Positions 7,875 to 17,070 of a DNA stretch of 64,000 nucleotides are shown here, piece by piece. The DNA is from Caproicibacter sp047833665 (lineage in GTDB: Bacteria > Bacillota > Clostridia > Oscillospirales > Acutalibacteraceae): the NCBI GenBank assembly GCA_047833665.1, contig CP181261.1, positions 744,001 through 808,000 on the forward strand, read 5' to 3'. Within the stretch, counting starts at the first letter, position 1, and each line of letters starts with the position of its first letter. The position numbers and the translations under genes are program-made. The notes under the pieces were generated by a model. It was given only the letters and a program-made list of their open reading frames with translations, was not told the DNA's origin and made no database searches.

Positions 7875-7896
7875 GCAGCCTGGGGCTGCCTTTTCT
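7874..7896 (+). terminator. Short terminator
   Basis: Stem GGCAGCC/GGCTGCC with a three-base loop and TTTTCT, overlapping the stop codon of the YodL-like gene. Confidence 0.65.
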
Positions 7897-7930
7897 CGAC
7901 CAAAGAAACAATAGAACGGAGGAAAACTAC

Positions 7931-8194
7931 ATGGTTCAGGTTATCAAAAAAATGAAAAGTACAGCTTCACACAAGATTACAGCGGCAAAGGATGCCGCAG
8001 CCAATCTCGCTTTCCGTGGCAGGAACCTTCTCTCAGGTAATGCCGGAGAAGGTTATATTGACACAGCCATCAAAATCTTGCTGGCGGTTGTCATTGGCGC
8101 CCTGCTCCTTGCGGGGCTCTATGCCCTGTTCGGGGAAACGGTGCTCCCGACCCTGACCCAGCGCATTAAGGAAATGTTCAACTACGCCGGTTAG
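7931..8194 (+). CDS. Small membrane protein of the conjugation module
   Basis: An 87-residue protein with CGGAGG upstream. A basic N-terminal half is followed by one clear membrane helix (IKILLAVVIGALLLAGLYAL, residues about 48-67) and a polar tail ending TLTQRIKEMFNYAG. It resembles the pilin-like or VirB2-like small proteins (DUF6133 type) at the edge of Tn1549-like transfer regions. It is the last intact gene of this element before the IS6 fragment, so the transfer genes proper have been lost. Confidence 0.65.
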   Translation: MVQVIKKMKSTASHKITAAKDAAANLAFRGRNLLSGNAGEGYIDTAIKILLAVVIGALLLAGLYALFGETVLPTLTQRIKEMFNYAG

Positions 8195-8209
8195 AAATAC
8201 CGGAAATTT

Positions 8210-8729
8210 TGGCTTTGTAAAGTAAACATGAAAGATTAAGAAGGGAAATCAGCCAATTGCTTCAAGCGACGAGGAAAAGCTTGCGTTTGCTTCTGGCAGA
8301 AAGGTTTAGGCCCGCAACTTGTGCTGGGGTCAGACCGTCAAGAGCGGAATGAGGGCGGACAAAATTGTAAAAGAAGAGAAAAACCGCGATAAGATTGTTG
8401 GCGGAATCGAACGAGGCAAATCCCTGTTTGGTTTTGTACCACGCCTTGAATTGCTTGTTAAAGCATTCGATCAGGTTGTTGGTAATATCATCGCTGAAGC
8501 TCTGGACCCGGATATGTTTCACGCCAAGCACTGCTTTTACAGGAACTTTGTAAGCACTGTAGCGGTCGGTGACGATGGCTCCGGGTTTACCGAGATGTTT
8601 AACGGAATTTAGTAAGGAAAACGCCTGAGGGCTGTCCCTGTGCCTGGAAAGGTGGAAGCTGAGAACAAAGCGGGTTTCGCTGTCCACAATTAACCAGAGG
8701 TAATACTTCATGCCTCGGATTTGATAGGG
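8210..8729 (-). pseudogene. Truncated IS6-family transposase
   Basis: The open frame on the minus strand ends at 8262 and encodes the C-terminal half of an IS6-type DDE transposase (LWLIVDSETRFVLSF, AIVTDRYSAY, then NNLIECFNKQFKAW with the catalytic Glu). The N-terminal DNA-binding part is missing because the IS3 copy begins at 8730; the first residues of the open frame are read from IS3 sequence. The outer end near 8210 (GGCTTTGTAAAGTAAAC) looks like the surviving IS end. It cannot transpose on its own. Confidence 0.8.
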
Positions 8730-10187
8730 GGGTGCGGACAAAAAGTTGGACTGAATACACTCAGGAAGGAGATAGAGGATGTATTCAGAGGAACAATATC
8801 GAAAAGCCCTGGAGGTTTATGAAGAAACGAAATCGGTAACAAAAACAATAACGATTTTGGGATATCCGGCACGCAGGCAAACGCTATACAATTGGATCAA
8901 TCGAAAACGAATGTTGCCGGAAGACCGATGCACCTTTTGTGGATATAATACACCGGAGCACCCTCGCCATCCACCTATAGAATTAAAGCTTGAGATTTTA
9001 CACCGTTGCTTTGAGCTGGGAGAAGATGTACAATTAGTATCAAATGAAGTGGGATATAGCACAGCAAGTATATATAACTGGCGGCGCAAATATATCCAGA
9101 AAGGTGCTGCGGCATTAATGAATGCATCCAATGAGCGAGCCAGAGGGAAACTGACGGAAGGAAAAGCTGCATCTTCAGAGGAACTTGATGAACTGAAAGC
9201 AAAAATCCAAGATATGCAGTTAGAAATTGACATTCTGAAAAAAACAATTGATGTGCTAAAAAAAGACCCCGGCGTCAACAAGAGTCCCTTGAACAACAGG
9301 GAGAAGGCAGTAATTGTTGATGCCTTAAAAGAGAAGTATCCACTGCCTGTATTGATAAAAAAACTCAAACTGGCAAAGAGCAGCTATTACTATCAAAAGA
9401 AACGTGTCAGTTTTGCAAAGAAGCATAAAGATGATTATCAAGCTGTTGCGACCATATTCCACAACAATAAGGAAAGATATGGATATCGTAGAATTAAAAT
9501 AGTATTGAACCGAGAGGGCTATACCCTATCCGAAAAGGTGATACGTCAAATTATGCGTGAAAATGGCTTGGTTGTGAAAGGCCGAAAAGCGAGAAAATAC
9601 TGCTCTTACAAAGGAGAAATTAGCCCTGAAGTACCCAATGTGATTCGAAGAAATTTCAGAGCTGACAAGCCAAATCAGAAGTGGCTGACTGATGTGACAG
9701 AGTTCTCAATTCCAGCAGGAAAAGTATATTTGTCTCCTATTATTGACTGCTATGATGGTATGCCGGTAGCATGGAACATTAGCTGTAAACCAGACGCACA
9801 ATTGGTGAACCGTATGCTGGATCGTGCAATCAGTGTACTTCCTCAAAATGCGCATCCGATTATTCATTCAGATCGAGGCTGTCACTACCGATGGCCGGGC
9901 TGGATAGATCGAACCCGGAAGGCAGGATTGATCAGGTCAATGTCTCAAAAAGGGTGCTCACCGGACAATTCAGCCTGTGAAGGTTTTTTTGGAAGAATGA
10001 AGAATGAGATGTTCTACGGCCGTTCTTGGCAAGGTATCACAGTAGAAGATTTTATGCAGCAAATTGAAGCTTATATGGTATGGTATCGGAATACGAGAAT
10101 CAAAATATCTCTTGGAGGATTGAGTCCAGCAGAATATAGAATCAAAATGGGATTAGCCATATAGTCCAATAAAATGTCCGCAGGCCC
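8730..10187 (+). mobile_element. IS3-family insertion sequence, copy 1
   Basis: 1458 bp with imperfect ends GGGTGCGGAC and GGGCCTGCGGAC, the same length as the inverted copy at 15599-17056. The flanks TAGGG and CGACC do not match, so no target duplication is left. This indicates that one side was rearranged after insertion. Confidence 0.85.
8779..10164 (+). CDS. IS3-family transposase (single fused frame)
   Basis: A 461-residue transposase. N-terminal HTH segments (residues 10-105, including SNEVGYSTASIYNWRRKY) are followed by a coiled coil with heptads (DELKAKIQDMQLEIDILKKT), an HTH_21 region, and an rve-type DDE core. Catalytic residues occur in WLTDVTEF, IHSDRGCHY and SACEGFFGRMKNE. OrfA-like and OrfB-like parts are fused without a programmed frameshift. 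It differs from copy 2 at only a few residues, such as QKKRVSF versus QNKRVSF. Confidence 0.92.
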   Translation: MYSEEQYRKALEVYEETKSVTKTITILGYPARRQTLYNWINRKRMLPEDRCTFCGYNTPEHPRHPPIELKLEILHRCFELGEDVQLVSNEVGYSTASIYNWRRKYIQKGAAALMNASNERARGKLTEGKAASSEELDELKAKIQDMQLEIDILKKTIDVLKKDPGVNKSPLNNREKAVIVDALKEKYPLPVLIKKLKLAKSSYYYQKKRVSFAKKHKDDYQAVATIFHNNKERYGYRRIKIVLNREGYTLSEKVIRQIMRENGLVVKGRKARKYCSYKGEISPEVPNVIRRNFRADKPNQKWLTDVTEFSIPAGKVYLSPIIDCYDGMPVAWNISCKPDAQLVNRMLDRAISVLPQNAHPIIHSDRGCHYRWPGWIDRTRKAGLIRSMSQKGCSPDNSACEGFFGRMKNEMFYGRSWQGITVEDFMQQIEAYMVWYRNTRIKISLGGLSPAEYRIKMGLAI

Positions 10188-10268
10188 CGACCTCAACAAA
10201 ATGTAAATAATTTACACATTTTAGTATAAAATTGAGAACATACAAAAAACACTGTACATAAAATAAAA

Positions 10269-10291
10269 AGGATTATGCTGCAGCATAACCC
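10269..10291. terminator. Hairpin downstream of the glucosidase operon
   Basis: Self-complementary GGATTATGCTGCAGCATAACC lies about 45 bp after the stop codon of the minus-strand GH13 gene. It is a plausible operon terminator. Otherwise 10188-10336 holds only AT-rich spacer. Confidence 0.45.
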
Positions 10292-10336
10292 TCATAAAAT
10301 GAAAACTCAATTATATATGTTTATAATCATCCCGTC

Positions 10337-11875
10337 TCAAATCACAAATACACTGGCGGACTGAGCCGGGACAACAATGCCGTTATCTTCATACCTTGCG
10401 GAACCGTTTAATTGATAAATACAGGTGCCCAGTGCCTTAGAACAATCCACCTTATGTTCCTCAGCCGAAGGATTAAGAATAGCCAGCAAGGTCTCGTCAC
10501 CGGAAGAACGGGTATACATCAAAGGATAACCTGTATGAACAAACTTAATTTCACTGTAATTTTGCAGGGCAGGATGTTGCATTCGCATGTTAATAAGCCT
10601 TTTTACCTCGCTTCTGAGGGAATTCGGATCCGCCATCTGGGCAGCGGCAGTGGGACGGTCCGCTGCATTGTCAAGCGGTATATAAAGTTTTTCTTCCGGA
10701 GCAGTGGAAAAACCGGCGTTTTTGCTGTCATCCCACTGCATAGGAGAACGGGAACCGGTTCGCTTATAACCGCCTTCAACAGAATTCAGCCCTTCCACAT
10801 AACGCATGCCGATCTCGTCACCATAATATATGTAAGGTGCGCCAGGCATGGTAAGAAGGAAAGCGAAGGCTATTTTAAGCTCATCACCGTGTAATGATCT
10901 TGCCAGACGGTCCATGTCATGATTTCCCGAAGGAATGCAAATAAGTCCTCTATCCTTTGATTTGTTATAGTATTCCATGTATTTTTCAACAAAGGCAGCC
11001 GCATTACCTTTTCCCCGGGCGGAAAAATAAGGCTCATCGCAGCGGAATAAATCGTTATAATGGGAAGGGCCGAAATGAAGCAGAAAATCCATATGAAATC
11101 CTCCCCGAAGCGATTTGTCCGGTTCTCCCCATTCCGAAATTATTGCGGCTTCCGGAAACTCTTCATCAAGAAAAGCTCTAACCTTCTGCCACAAGGCAAT
11201 ATTGCCCTTTCCTTCCTGATCGTTCTTGACCAGAGAGCCCGCCATGTCCACTCTAAATCCGTCGCAGCCACGGGAAAGCCAAAAACGCATTACATCCATC
11301 ATAGCCTGCAGGGTCTTTTGTGGCCCTTCTGCATCCATGGGCTGCTGCCACGGCTTTTCGGGTTTATAAAAGCCATAATTCAGTGCAGGCTGATGGGAAA
11401 AGAAATTCACTATAACAGAACCTTCTCTTTCAGATATGCCGCGAAGGAAACCATAACCGGTCAGGCTATCCCAAAGGTCATCGGTCCATATATACCGATC
11501 GGTATATTCATTTCTTGCAGCCTTCATCGAAGCCTTGAACCATGGATGTTCCCATGACGTGTGTCCCGGTACCAGATCAAGAATAATATGCATCCTGCGT
11601 TTATGTACCTCTTCAAACAGTCTGATTAAATCGTCATTTGTCCCATAGCGTGGCGCCACTTTGTAATAATCAGCCACGTCATAACCGGCATCAAGAAAAG
11701 GCGATACAAAACAGGGATTCATCCATATGGCATTGCAGCCTAAATCTGCAATGTAATCCAGTTTATTGATTATACCCGGAATATCACCAATACCGTCACC
11801 GTTACTGTCAAAGAAAGACTGCGGATAAATCTCATAAAATACAGCGTTATCTAACCAGTCGGGATGTTTGCTCAT
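10337..11875 (-). CDS. GH13 alpha-glucosidase-type enzyme
   Basis: A 512-residue cytoplasmic enzyme with no signal peptide. It has the conserved GH13 regions: DLVPGHTS (region I), GFRVDMAG with the Asp nucleophile near residue 210 (region II), SEWGEP with the acid/base Glu near 247 (region III) and GNHDMD near 319 (region IV). MA after the nucleophile, rather than VI, argues against a strict alpha-1,6 specificity; an alpha-1,4-glucosidase or related activity is likely. It is the last gene of a minus-strand sugar locus with GH13_31 and GH66 enzymes. Confidence 0.85.
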   Translation of the reverse strand: MSKHPDWLDNAVFYEIYPQSFFDSNGDGIGDIPGIINKLDYIADLGCNAIWMNPCFVSPFLDAGYDVADYYKVAPRYGTNDDLIRLFEEVHKRRMHIILDLVPGHTSWEHPWFKASMKAARNEYTDRYIWTDDLWDSLTGYGFLRGISEREGSVIVNFFSHQPALNYGFYKPEKPWQQPMDAEGPQKTLQAMMDVMRFWLSRGCDGFRVDMAGSLVKNDQEGKGNIALWQKVRAFLDEEFPEAAIISEWGEPDKSLRGGFHMDFLLHFGPSHYNDLFRCDEPYFSARGKGNAAAFVEKYMEYYNKSKDRGLICIPSGNHDMDRLARSLHGDELKIAFAFLLTMPGAPYIYYGDEIGMRYVEGLNSVEGGYKRTGSRSPMQWDDSKNAGFSTAPEEKLYIPLDNAADRPTAAAQMADPNSLRSEVKRLINMRMQHPALQNYSEIKFVHTGYPLMYTRSSGDETLLAILNPSAEEHKVDCSKALGTCIYQLNGSARYEDNGIVVPAQSASVFVI

Positions 11876-11945
11876 TAAATTTCCTCCTAACTACCATGTA
11901 ATGTATTTTTAAAATTTTTTATGCGCCGTCATTACAATATACATT

Positions 11946-13628
11946 TTAAAAGTTATTATGATTTAACAACTTTGAACGGATTATTTTGTAATTATCATTA
12001 ATTAAATACATGGCCGCCTCATACGGTTGTAAATATCCCGTTTCATGCTCCTCATAGTTACTAATAAGGCAATTTCCGGTATCAGCATACTCTGGTGGCA
12101 GGTAAAATTGTACTCTTCTGCCGTAAAAATTTGCAACAACTAATAGGGTATGTTCATTCCACGTTCTTGTATATATGAACAATTCGGGATGTTTTTCAAA
12201 TAAAAGCTCAAATCTGCCTTTTATAAATATATCGTTTGATTTTCTTAACTGAATTAACTTTCTGTAGTAATTAAATACAGATTTTTCATCTTTCATCTCA
12301 TTCCGGGCATTAATATATTTATAATTCGGATTTACTTTAATCCACGGAATTCCTATTGTAAATCCGGCGTTCTCGCTGTCATCCCATTGCATCGGTGTTC
12401 TGGCATTGTCACGCCCTTTTGCATAAATGGAATTCATTACTTCCTGAACTGAATATCCATTTTCTGTCCGTTCTTTATATAAGTTCAGTGTTTCTATATC
12501 ACGGTAATCTTCGATATTATAACGCACATTTGTCATTCCAAGTTCTTCTCCCTGATAAATATAGGGAGTTCCCTGCAGACCATAAAGTATTGTTGCAAGC
12601 ATTTTTGCTGATTCTACACGATACTTGCCGTCATTTCCCCATCTTGAAACAATTCTCGGCAGATCGTGATTATTCCAGAAAAGGCTGTTCCAGCCGGTCT
12701 GGTACAATTCTTTCTGCCATTTTGCCAAAACATTTTTTAATTTGACCAAATCTAACGGTGCCAAATCCCATTTTGATTTTCCTTCCTGCTGATCCAGGCA
12801 AATATGCTCAAACTGAAATACCATGGAAAATTCGCTGTTATCAGGATTACTGTACATCTTCGCACGTTCCGGATCGGCTCCCCAGGCTTCACCTACTGTT
12901 ATGATGTCTTTTCCTTTTTGAAATGTCTCTTTCGATAATTCCCTTATATATTCATGTAATTTCGGTCCATTAACCGTTATTTTATGATCCGGTTCTTTCG
13001 CTATCTGATCGATTACATCCAGCCGAAAGCCCTCGACCCCCTTATTCATCCACCAGAGTATCATATCGTAAATTTCCCGGCGTACTTTAGGGTTATCCCA
13101 GTTTAAATCGGGTTGCTTTTCAGAAAATTGATGAAAATAATATTGCTGTACTTCAGGTACCCATGTCCATGCAGAACCTCCAAAAGTAGATTTCATATCG
13201 TTGGGAGGGGTTCCTTCAACGCCGTTTCTCCACACATAATAATCATGATAGGGATTTGACCTGCTTTTTTTAGCTTCCTGAAACCAATAATGTTCGTCCG
13301 AAGTATGATTAAGAACCAAATCCATAATTATGCGTATATTTCTTTTTTTTGCTTCTTTAATAAGATTTTCCATGTCATTCATTGTGCCAAACATGGGGTC
13401 GATATCTTTATAATCGGAAATATCATAGCCATTATCATATTGCGGAGAACGATATACCGGTGAAAGCCAGATTGCATCTATACCAAGCTTCTTCAAATAA
13501 TCCAGCCTTGTTATTATTCCCGGAATATCACCGATACCATCGCCATTACTGTCCTGAAAGCTTTTCGGATAGATTTGATATATCACTGCGTTTTTCCACC
13601 ACTTGTATGTATCGCTTGTTTGTTTCAC
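11946..13628 (-). CDS. Oligo-1,6-glucosidase / dextran glucosidase (GH13_31)
   Basis: A 560-residue enzyme of usual GH13_31 length with no signal peptide. Motifs are DLVLNHTS, GFRLDVID (nucleophile Asp near residue 201), GEAWGAD (acid/base Glu near 246) and NNHDLPR. Val after the nucleophile is the known marker of alpha-1,6 specificity in oligo-1,6-glucosidases. It would hydrolyse isomaltooligosaccharides released by the neighbouring GH66 enzyme. It starts 10 bp after the GH66 stop, in the same orientation, with an AGGAGG-like ribosome binding site. Confidence 0.88.
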   Translation of the reverse strand: MKQTSDTYKWWKNAVIYQIYPKSFQDSNGDGIGDIPGIITRLDYLKKLGIDAIWLSPVYRSPQYDNGYDISDYKDIDPMFGTMNDMENLIKEAKKRNIRIIMDLVLNHTSDEHYWFQEAKKSRSNPYHDYYVWRNGVEGTPPNDMKSTFGGSAWTWVPEVQQYYFHQFSEKQPDLNWDNPKVRREIYDMILWWMNKGVEGFRLDVIDQIAKEPDHKITVNGPKLHEYIRELSKETFQKGKDIITVGEAWGADPERAKMYSNPDNSEFSMVFQFEHICLDQQEGKSKWDLAPLDLVKLKNVLAKWQKELYQTGWNSLFWNNHDLPRIVSRWGNDGKYRVESAKMLATILYGLQGTPYIYQGEELGMTNVRYNIEDYRDIETLNLYKERTENGYSVQEVMNSIYAKGRDNARTPMQWDDSENAGFTIGIPWIKVNPNYKYINARNEMKDEKSVFNYYRKLIQLRKSNDIFIKGRFELLFEKHPELFIYTRTWNEHTLLVVANFYGRRVQFYLPPEYADTGNCLISNYEEHETGYLQPYEAAMYLINDNYKIIRSKLLNHNNF

Positions 13629-13638
13629 TTTAACCTCC

Positions 13639-15130
13639 TCATTTCATATATATCATATCCCAGTATTTTAAACCAGGTACAGTAAACTGTATATACGTTC
13701 CGTTGCCGTCCTCTCCCTCTTCAAAATCCAGTCTTTCGCTTTTGCAGTCATTGATATCAGGAGATGCGATAAAAACATTACTGATTTTTTTATCTGTATA
13801 ATATTTTACTTTAATGTCGCTGACCTCGGTAGGAGCCTCTTTTTTGCCCCGTTCATCCCTCCATTGGTTATCGGTACCTAATAAATTAATTAAATGGAGT
13901 ATTTCATATTGAGCATCTGCTCTGGTATATGTCCAGATGGTATTGGATATTCCGTCAGAACTATGGGCAAATCCTTCTATATCTACCATATTATCAGTTG
14001 TCCGCTGTCCGTCCCTCAATATATTTTCATATGCCACAATAAAATCGGCCATATCTTTCATTTTATTCTGCAATTCTTCATCCATTAAGATATTATCATC
14101 AGGATAATACTCCTTATGCAGCATATGATTTCCGTTACCAAGCTCCAGCCTGCTGCCTCCGGCAGCGTATACGGCCGCATCCATCAGTAACACTCCCGGT
14201 TCATTCATATATCCATTTGTTTTGTAATAATTGATATATGCTTTTACTACAAGCGATTTTCCCTTGCCGTCAATAGAACGTTCTTCGCTTTCTTTATTAG
14301 ATCTTTCAATTTCTCTTACTATTGATTCATAGGTGTCATATGTTCTGCCTTCCCGGTCACTGTCCCATGGCCAAAATTCGGCATATAACACATCAACATT
14401 GCTTATATTAACGTTTTCTATACCCTGAGCGCCGACAGGATTAAAAGATAAATATTTGTCACCGAGAGCCTCTTTTGCCGCATTCAGAAACTGAGTATAA
14501 GTATCTTTGACCAAGTATATCGGTGTACCATCCGGTTTATAGCCTAAAGGTTCTTTGTCCGCCGTTACCATCTTTCCCCAGTCCCCGACGGTATCTCCAT
14601 GCCATCCGTCAAAATCAAAAACTTTAAATACTTTTAGCATTTCAGAAAATATATGTTCCTGCCATTCCTTATTTAGCGGATTTAAGAAATATAAGTTGTC
14701 GTTTCCGGATGGAGAAGTTCCCATATGGAATGTAAAATTTCCCTCTCCCCGTTCGTTATCTTCAGCAAAATAAATCTTCCATTCATTCGCTTTCGTCGGA
14801 TTTCCGTCCTTATCTTTGAAAAAAGTATCCGTCCCGGCATAAATCATGTCATATGCCATACTTGCCATATTGCGCTCTTTGGCTTCATTTATGTAATTAA
14901 CAATAGTTTGTCCCGAAATTTCACGTCCAGACCAGTCTTTCCATGAACCCGGATTTTCTTCAGTAACTCCGTCAGCTAAAGGTTGGTGATGCAGATAATG
15001 CCAGTCATAATATTCAATACCGTTTATGTGATATCGGGTCATTTGTTCAATCATTGTTTTGGTATCGGTATCTTTGTCATAAACGCACAAATAACCATAA
15101 CGCTTAGAATACCAGTCAGGCTCATAGCTC
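13639..15130 (-). pseudogene. 5'-truncated GH66 dextranase/cycloisomaltooligosaccharide glucanotransferase
   Basis: The open frame extends to 15192, but GH66 similarity begins near 15130 (WYSKRYGYLCVYD). The barrel core is present: YHINGIEYYDWHYLHH, FDGWHGDTVGD with the expected nucleophile Asp, and YAEFWPWDSD with the expected acid/base Glu. The usual signal peptide and N-terminal beta domain are absent. They are replaced by out-of-frame DNA from an ABC permease gene, so a deletion fused the two genes. The remaining domain lacks export signals and a normal start, so it is probably non-functional. Confidence 0.78.
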
Positions 15131-15593
15131 CCATTAAAAGAATTATCGGCATCATTCCTGGAATTGTTACATGCCATACTCTTTTCCACCATGATGCTCC
15201 GTCAATAGCTGCCGCTTCGTGCAGCCCCGGATCAATAGAAGTGATAGCCGCCAGATATACAATGGAGTTATATCCGAATTCCTTCCAAACGTCCGTTCCT
15301 ATTATCAAAGACTGAAATGCTTTGTTACTGCCAAGAAAGTTAATTTTATTCAGCCCTATTGCAAATAAAATCTTGTTAACGGAACCATCCAGATTAAACA
15401 TATTTACTACAACTGAAGCCAATACAACCCATGAAAGAAAATGAGGAAGGTACACTACAGTTTGAACAATTTTTTAAAAAATTTATTATGTATTTCATTT
15501 AATAATATCGCAAAAGCAATAGCCAAAAATGTTCCAATAACAATTTTCCCTAATGCAATTACCACTGTATTTCTGACAACTTTTGCAATGTCC
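15130..15593 (-). pseudogene. Sugar ABC permease fragment (LplB-type)
   Basis: The minus strand encodes DIAKVVRNTVVIALGKIVIG, then membrane helices, and the EAA loop (LHEAAAIDGASWWKRVWHVTIPG) of a MalF/LplB-type inner membrane permease. One base is missing from an A run near 15475, shifting KKFFKK into another frame. The C terminus is lost at the GH66 junction. Upstream the frame continues across the IS3 copy (PLTLG just beyond 17057) and is then cut by IS256. It once served the import arm of the dextran-oligosaccharide locus. Confidence 0.78.
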
Positions 15594-15598
15594 CCTAG

Positions 15599-17056
15599 GG
15601 GCCTGCGGACATTTTATTGGACTATATGGCTAATCCCATTTTGATTCTATATTCTGCTGGACTCAATCCTCCAAGAGATATTTTGATTCTCGTATCCCGA
15701 TACCATACCATATAAGCTTCAATTTGCTGCATAAAATCTTCTACTGTGATACCTTGCCAAGAACGGCCGTAGAACATCTCATTCTTCATTCTTCCAAAAA
15801 AACCTTCACAGGCTGAATTGTCCGGTGAACACCCTTTTTGAGACATTGATCTGATCAATCCTGCCTTACGGGTTCGATCTATCCAGCCCGGCCATCGATA
15901 GTGACAGCCTCGATCTGAATGAATAATCGGATGCGCATCTTGAGGAAGTGCACTAATTGCACGATCCAGCATACGGTTTACCAATTGTGCGTCTGGTTTA
16001 CAGCTAATGTTCCATGCTACCGGCATACCATCATAGCAGTCAATAATAGGAGACAAATATACTTTTCCTGCTGGAATTGAGAACTCCGTCACATCAGTCA
16101 ACCACTTCTGATTTGGCTTGTCAGCTCTGAAATTTCTTCGAATCACATTGGGTACTTCAGGGCTAATTTCTCCTTTGTAAGAGCAGTATTTTCTCGCTTT
16201 TCTGCCTTTCACAACCAAGCCATTTTCACGCATAATTTGACGTATCACCTTTTCGGATAGGGTATAGCCCTCTCGGTTCAATACTATTTTAATTCTACGA
16301 TATCCATATCTTTCCTTATTGTTGTGGAATATGGTCGCAACAGCTTGATAATCATCTTTATGCTTCTTTGCAAAACTGACCCGTTTGTTTTGATAGTAAT
16401 AGCTGCTCTTTGCCAGTTTGAGTTTTTTTATCAATACAGGCAGTGGATACTTCTCTTTTAAGGCATCAACAATTACTGCCTTCTCCCTGTTGTTCAAGGG
16501 ACTCTTGTTGACGCCGGGGTCTTTTTTTAGCACATCAATTGTTTTTTTCAGAATGTCAATTTCTAACTGCATATCTTGGATTTTTGCTTTCAGTTCATCA
16601 AGTTCCTCTGAAGATGCAGCTTTTCCTTCCGTCAGTTTCCCTCTGGCTCGCTCATTGGATGCATTCATTAATGCCGCAGCACCTTTCTGGATATATTTGC
16701 GCCGCCAGTTATATATACTTGCTGTGCTATATCCCACTTCATTTGATACTAATTGTACATCTTCTCCCAGCTCAAAGCAACGGTGTAAAATCTCAAGCTT
16801 TAATTCTATAGGTGGATGGCGAGGGTGCTCCGGTGTATTATATCCACAAAAGGTGCATCGGTCTTCCGGCAACATTCGTTTTCGATTGATCCAATTGTAT
16901 AGCGTTTGCCTGCGTGCCGGATATCCCAAAATCGTTATTGTTTTTGTTACCGATTTCGTTTCTTCATAAACCTCCAGGGCTTTTCGATATTGTTCCTCTG
17001 AATACATCCTCTATCTCCTTCCTGAGTGTATTCAGTCCAACTTTTTGTCCGCACCC
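15599..17056 (-). mobile_element. IS3-family insertion sequence, copy 2
   Basis: 1458 bp, nearly identical to copy 1 and inverted relative to it. A 5-bp duplication CCTAG lies at 15594-15598 and 17057-17061, so this insertion is intact. It interrupts the sugar permease fragment. Confidence 0.9.
15622..17007 (-). CDS. IS3-family transposase, copy 2
   Basis: 461 residues, with the same domain order as copy 1: HTH, coiled coil, HTH_21, DDE core (WLTDVTEF, IHSDRGCHY, CEGFFGRMKNE). A few substitutions separate the two (N for K in QNKRV, A for V and D for N in AISALPQDAHP, D for N in WYRDTR). Full length and with intact ends, it is probably the active donor in this genome. Confidence 0.92.
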   Translation of the reverse strand: MYSEEQYRKALEVYEETKSVTKTITILGYPARRQTLYNWINRKRMLPEDRCTFCGYNTPEHPRHPPIELKLEILHRCFELGEDVQLVSNEVGYSTASIYNWRRKYIQKGAAALMNASNERARGKLTEGKAASSEELDELKAKIQDMQLEIDILKKTIDVLKKDPGVNKSPLNNREKAVIVDALKEKYPLPVLIKKLKLAKSSYYYQNKRVSFAKKHKDDYQAVATIFHNNKERYGYRRIKIVLNREGYTLSEKVIRQIMRENGLVVKGRKARKYCSYKGEISPEVPNVIRRNFRADKPNQKWLTDVTEFSIPAGKVYLSPIIDCYDGMPVAWNISCKPDAQLVNRMLDRAISALPQDAHPIIHSDRGCHYRWPGWIDRTRKAGLIRSMSQKGCSPDNSACEGFFGRMKNEMFYGRSWQGITVEDFMQQIEAYMVWYRDTRIKISLGGLSPAEYRIKMGLAI

Positions 17057-17070
17057 CCTAGTGTCAAGGG

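Noticed and set aside
8817..9368. Long frame opposite the IS3 transposase (and its mirror at 16418-16969)
   Set aside because: It lies antisense within the transposase, has no ribosome binding site and encodes low-complexity hydrophobic sequence: a shadow of the real gene.
10188..15598. Simple inversion between the two IS3 copies
   Set aside because: Copy 2 still has matching CCTAG flanks, which an inversion after its insertion would have separated.
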